NCBI GenBank assembly: GCA_023403375.1
Contig: JAEYEN010000085.1
Coordinates: 1 to 6,094, forward strand
Direction of reading: 5' to 3'
DNA: 6,094 nt
From: Bacillota bacterium
Lineage (GTDB): Bacteria > Bacillota > Clostridia > Christensenellales > Borkfalkiaceae
Part shown: piece after piece, positions 5,786 to 6,094 of the stretch
How positions within the stretch are numbered: position 1 is the stretch's first letter
Layout of the letters: each line of letters starts with the position of its first letter
Made by a program: the position numbers and the translations under genes
The notes under the pieces: generated by a model
Database searches by the model: none
What the model saw: the letters and a program-made list of their open reading frames with translations, nothing else
Told to the model about the DNA's origin: nothing

Positions 5786-5836
5786 CTTTTTTGGTCCCGA
5801 TAAATTTTAACGTAAAATTTTAACGGGGCAAAAAAG
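5786..5836. repeat. 51-bp imperfect palindrome upstream of the fhs promoter
   Basis: CTTTTTT (5786-5792) pairs with AAAAAAG (5830-5836), and GTCCCG (5794-5799) with CGGGGC (5824-5829, one G-T). TAAATTTTA (5801-5809) pairs with TAAAATTTTA (5813-5822) around ACG, with small bulges between blocks. The inner half can also be read as a direct repeat of AAATTTTAACG (5802-5812 and 5815-5825). It ends 11 bp before the fhs -35. T-tract outside and A-tract on the far side is the reverse of terminator polarity, so an operator or other binding site is likelier. Confidence 0.5.
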
Positions 5837-5847
5837 CGAATTAGATA

Positions 5848-5876
5848 TTGCAAAATTTTTGTTTATGGGTTACAAT
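5848..5876 (+). promoter_or_regulatory. fhs: Sigma-A promoter of fhs
   Basis: TTGCAA (5848-5853), a 17-bp spacer and TACAAT (5871-5876) each differ from consensus by one base. The expected start near 5883 leaves a leader of about 20 nt before ATG 5902, and excludes the in-frame ATG at 5875, which overlaps the -10. Only a weak GGGTG (5893-5897) is seen as ribosome site. Confidence 0.72.
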
Positions 5877-5901
5877 GTTTAAAAAAACAAACGGGTGCGA
5901 T

Positions 5902-6094
5902 ATGGCGATTTTAAGCGATATAGAAATAGCGCAAAGCGTTAAAGCGGAAAACATAGTAAAAATAGCGAGAAAACTTGGTATTAAAAAGAAAGATTTAATT
6001 GTTTACGGCACGGATAAGGCAAAAATTTTGCCGAGCGCAACTGATAATCGGCGCAAAGACGGAAAACTTATTCTTGTTACGGCGATAACGCCTA
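5902..6094 (+). CDS. fhs: Formate--tetrahydrofolate ligase, N-terminal part (cut by window end)
   Basis: The 64 visible residues match the start of formate--tetrahydrofolate ligase: LSDIEIAQSVK (4-14), the helix IVKIARKLGIKKKDL (18-32), VYGTDKAKI (34-42) and DGKLILVTAITP (53-64). In the family that last stretch runs directly into the TPAGEGKTT nucleotide-binding loop, which lies just beyond the window. The full enzyme is about 550 residues. It makes 10-formyl-THF from formate, ATP and THF, feeding purine and formyl-Met synthesis, and is the usual enzyme of the methyl branch of the Wood-Ljungdahl pathway where that is present. It has its own promoter and is separated from the amidase by a strong terminator, so it is a separate unit. 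The NRRKDGKL region is slightly unusual but within family variation. Confident despite truncation. Confidence 0.93.
   Translation, partial: MAILSDIEIAQSVKAENIVKIARKLGIKKKDLIVYGTDKAKILPSATDNRRKDGKLILVTAITP

Noticed and set aside
5875..5901. Alternative fhs start at ATG 5875
   Set aside because: It overlaps the -10 hexamer TACAAT (5871-5876), so it would precede the transcript start, and the added residues are not part of the family N-terminus.
5690..5901. THF or other riboswitch before fhs
   Set aside because: The predicted leader is only about 20 nt and the upstream sequence lacks the conserved cores of the THF riboswitch.
1..6094. CRISPR array, tRNA or rRNA, IS element or defence system
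   Set aside because: No regularly spaced identical repeats, no cloverleaf, no transposase motif and no defence-family domain seen on either strand.

Overview
The window looks like a chromosomal segment of a low-GC Gram-positive bacterium, probably an uncultured gut-type Clostridia. The grounds are very AT-rich spacers, sigma-A-type promoters close to consensus, U-tailed intrinsic terminators, a BspA-type leucine-rich-repeat protein and a formate--tetrahydrofolate ligase gene. The taxonomic call is an inference, since no rRNA or other marker gene is present. All confident genes are on the + strand and use standard stop codons.

Layout: (1) 1-688 is the 3' part of a BspA-like LRR gene, broken by a +1 frameshift near 373 and closed by a clear terminator (702-734). 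(2) 735-1090 has no convincing protein gene but is dense in signals: three dyads, a strong extended -10 promoter (841-869), and an intrinsic terminator (951-994) about 115 nt downstream, which together could make a small RNA or an attenuated leader. A second near-consensus promoter follows (1051-1080). (3) 1220-5427 is a four-gene same-strand run: a short-chain dehydrogenase/reductase, a flippase-like (LPG_synthase_TM/UPF0104) membrane protein, a family 8 glycosyltransferase, and an N-acetylmuramoyl-L-alanine amidase with C-terminal peptidoglycan-binding repeats. No terminator is seen between them, so they are probably one transcription unit ending at the strong hairpin at 5651-5685. (4) 5428-5901 is a long non-coding stretch holding that terminator, a 51-bp imperfect palindrome and a promoter. 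(5) 5902-6094 is the start of fhs, cut by the window end.

The four-gene run has a cell-envelope theme: a glycosyltransferase that could build a glycan or glycolipid, a multi-spanning protein of a family tied to lipid or glycolipid translocation, an NAD(P)-dependent oxidoreductase, and a peptidoglycan hydrolase. The substrate cannot be read from sequence. I see no defence, CRISPR, transposase or phage structural genes. The most unusual signals are regulatory: a 12-bp hairpin that buries the amidase Shine-Dalgarno site; a diverged tandem duplication in the dehydrogenase leader, whose first copy opens a 20-codon ORF overlapping the dehydrogenase start by ATGA; the orphan promoter-terminator pair; and the palindrome just upstream of the fhs promoter. 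A frame-shifted remnant of the flippase-like protein's acidic tail lies at 3390-3497.
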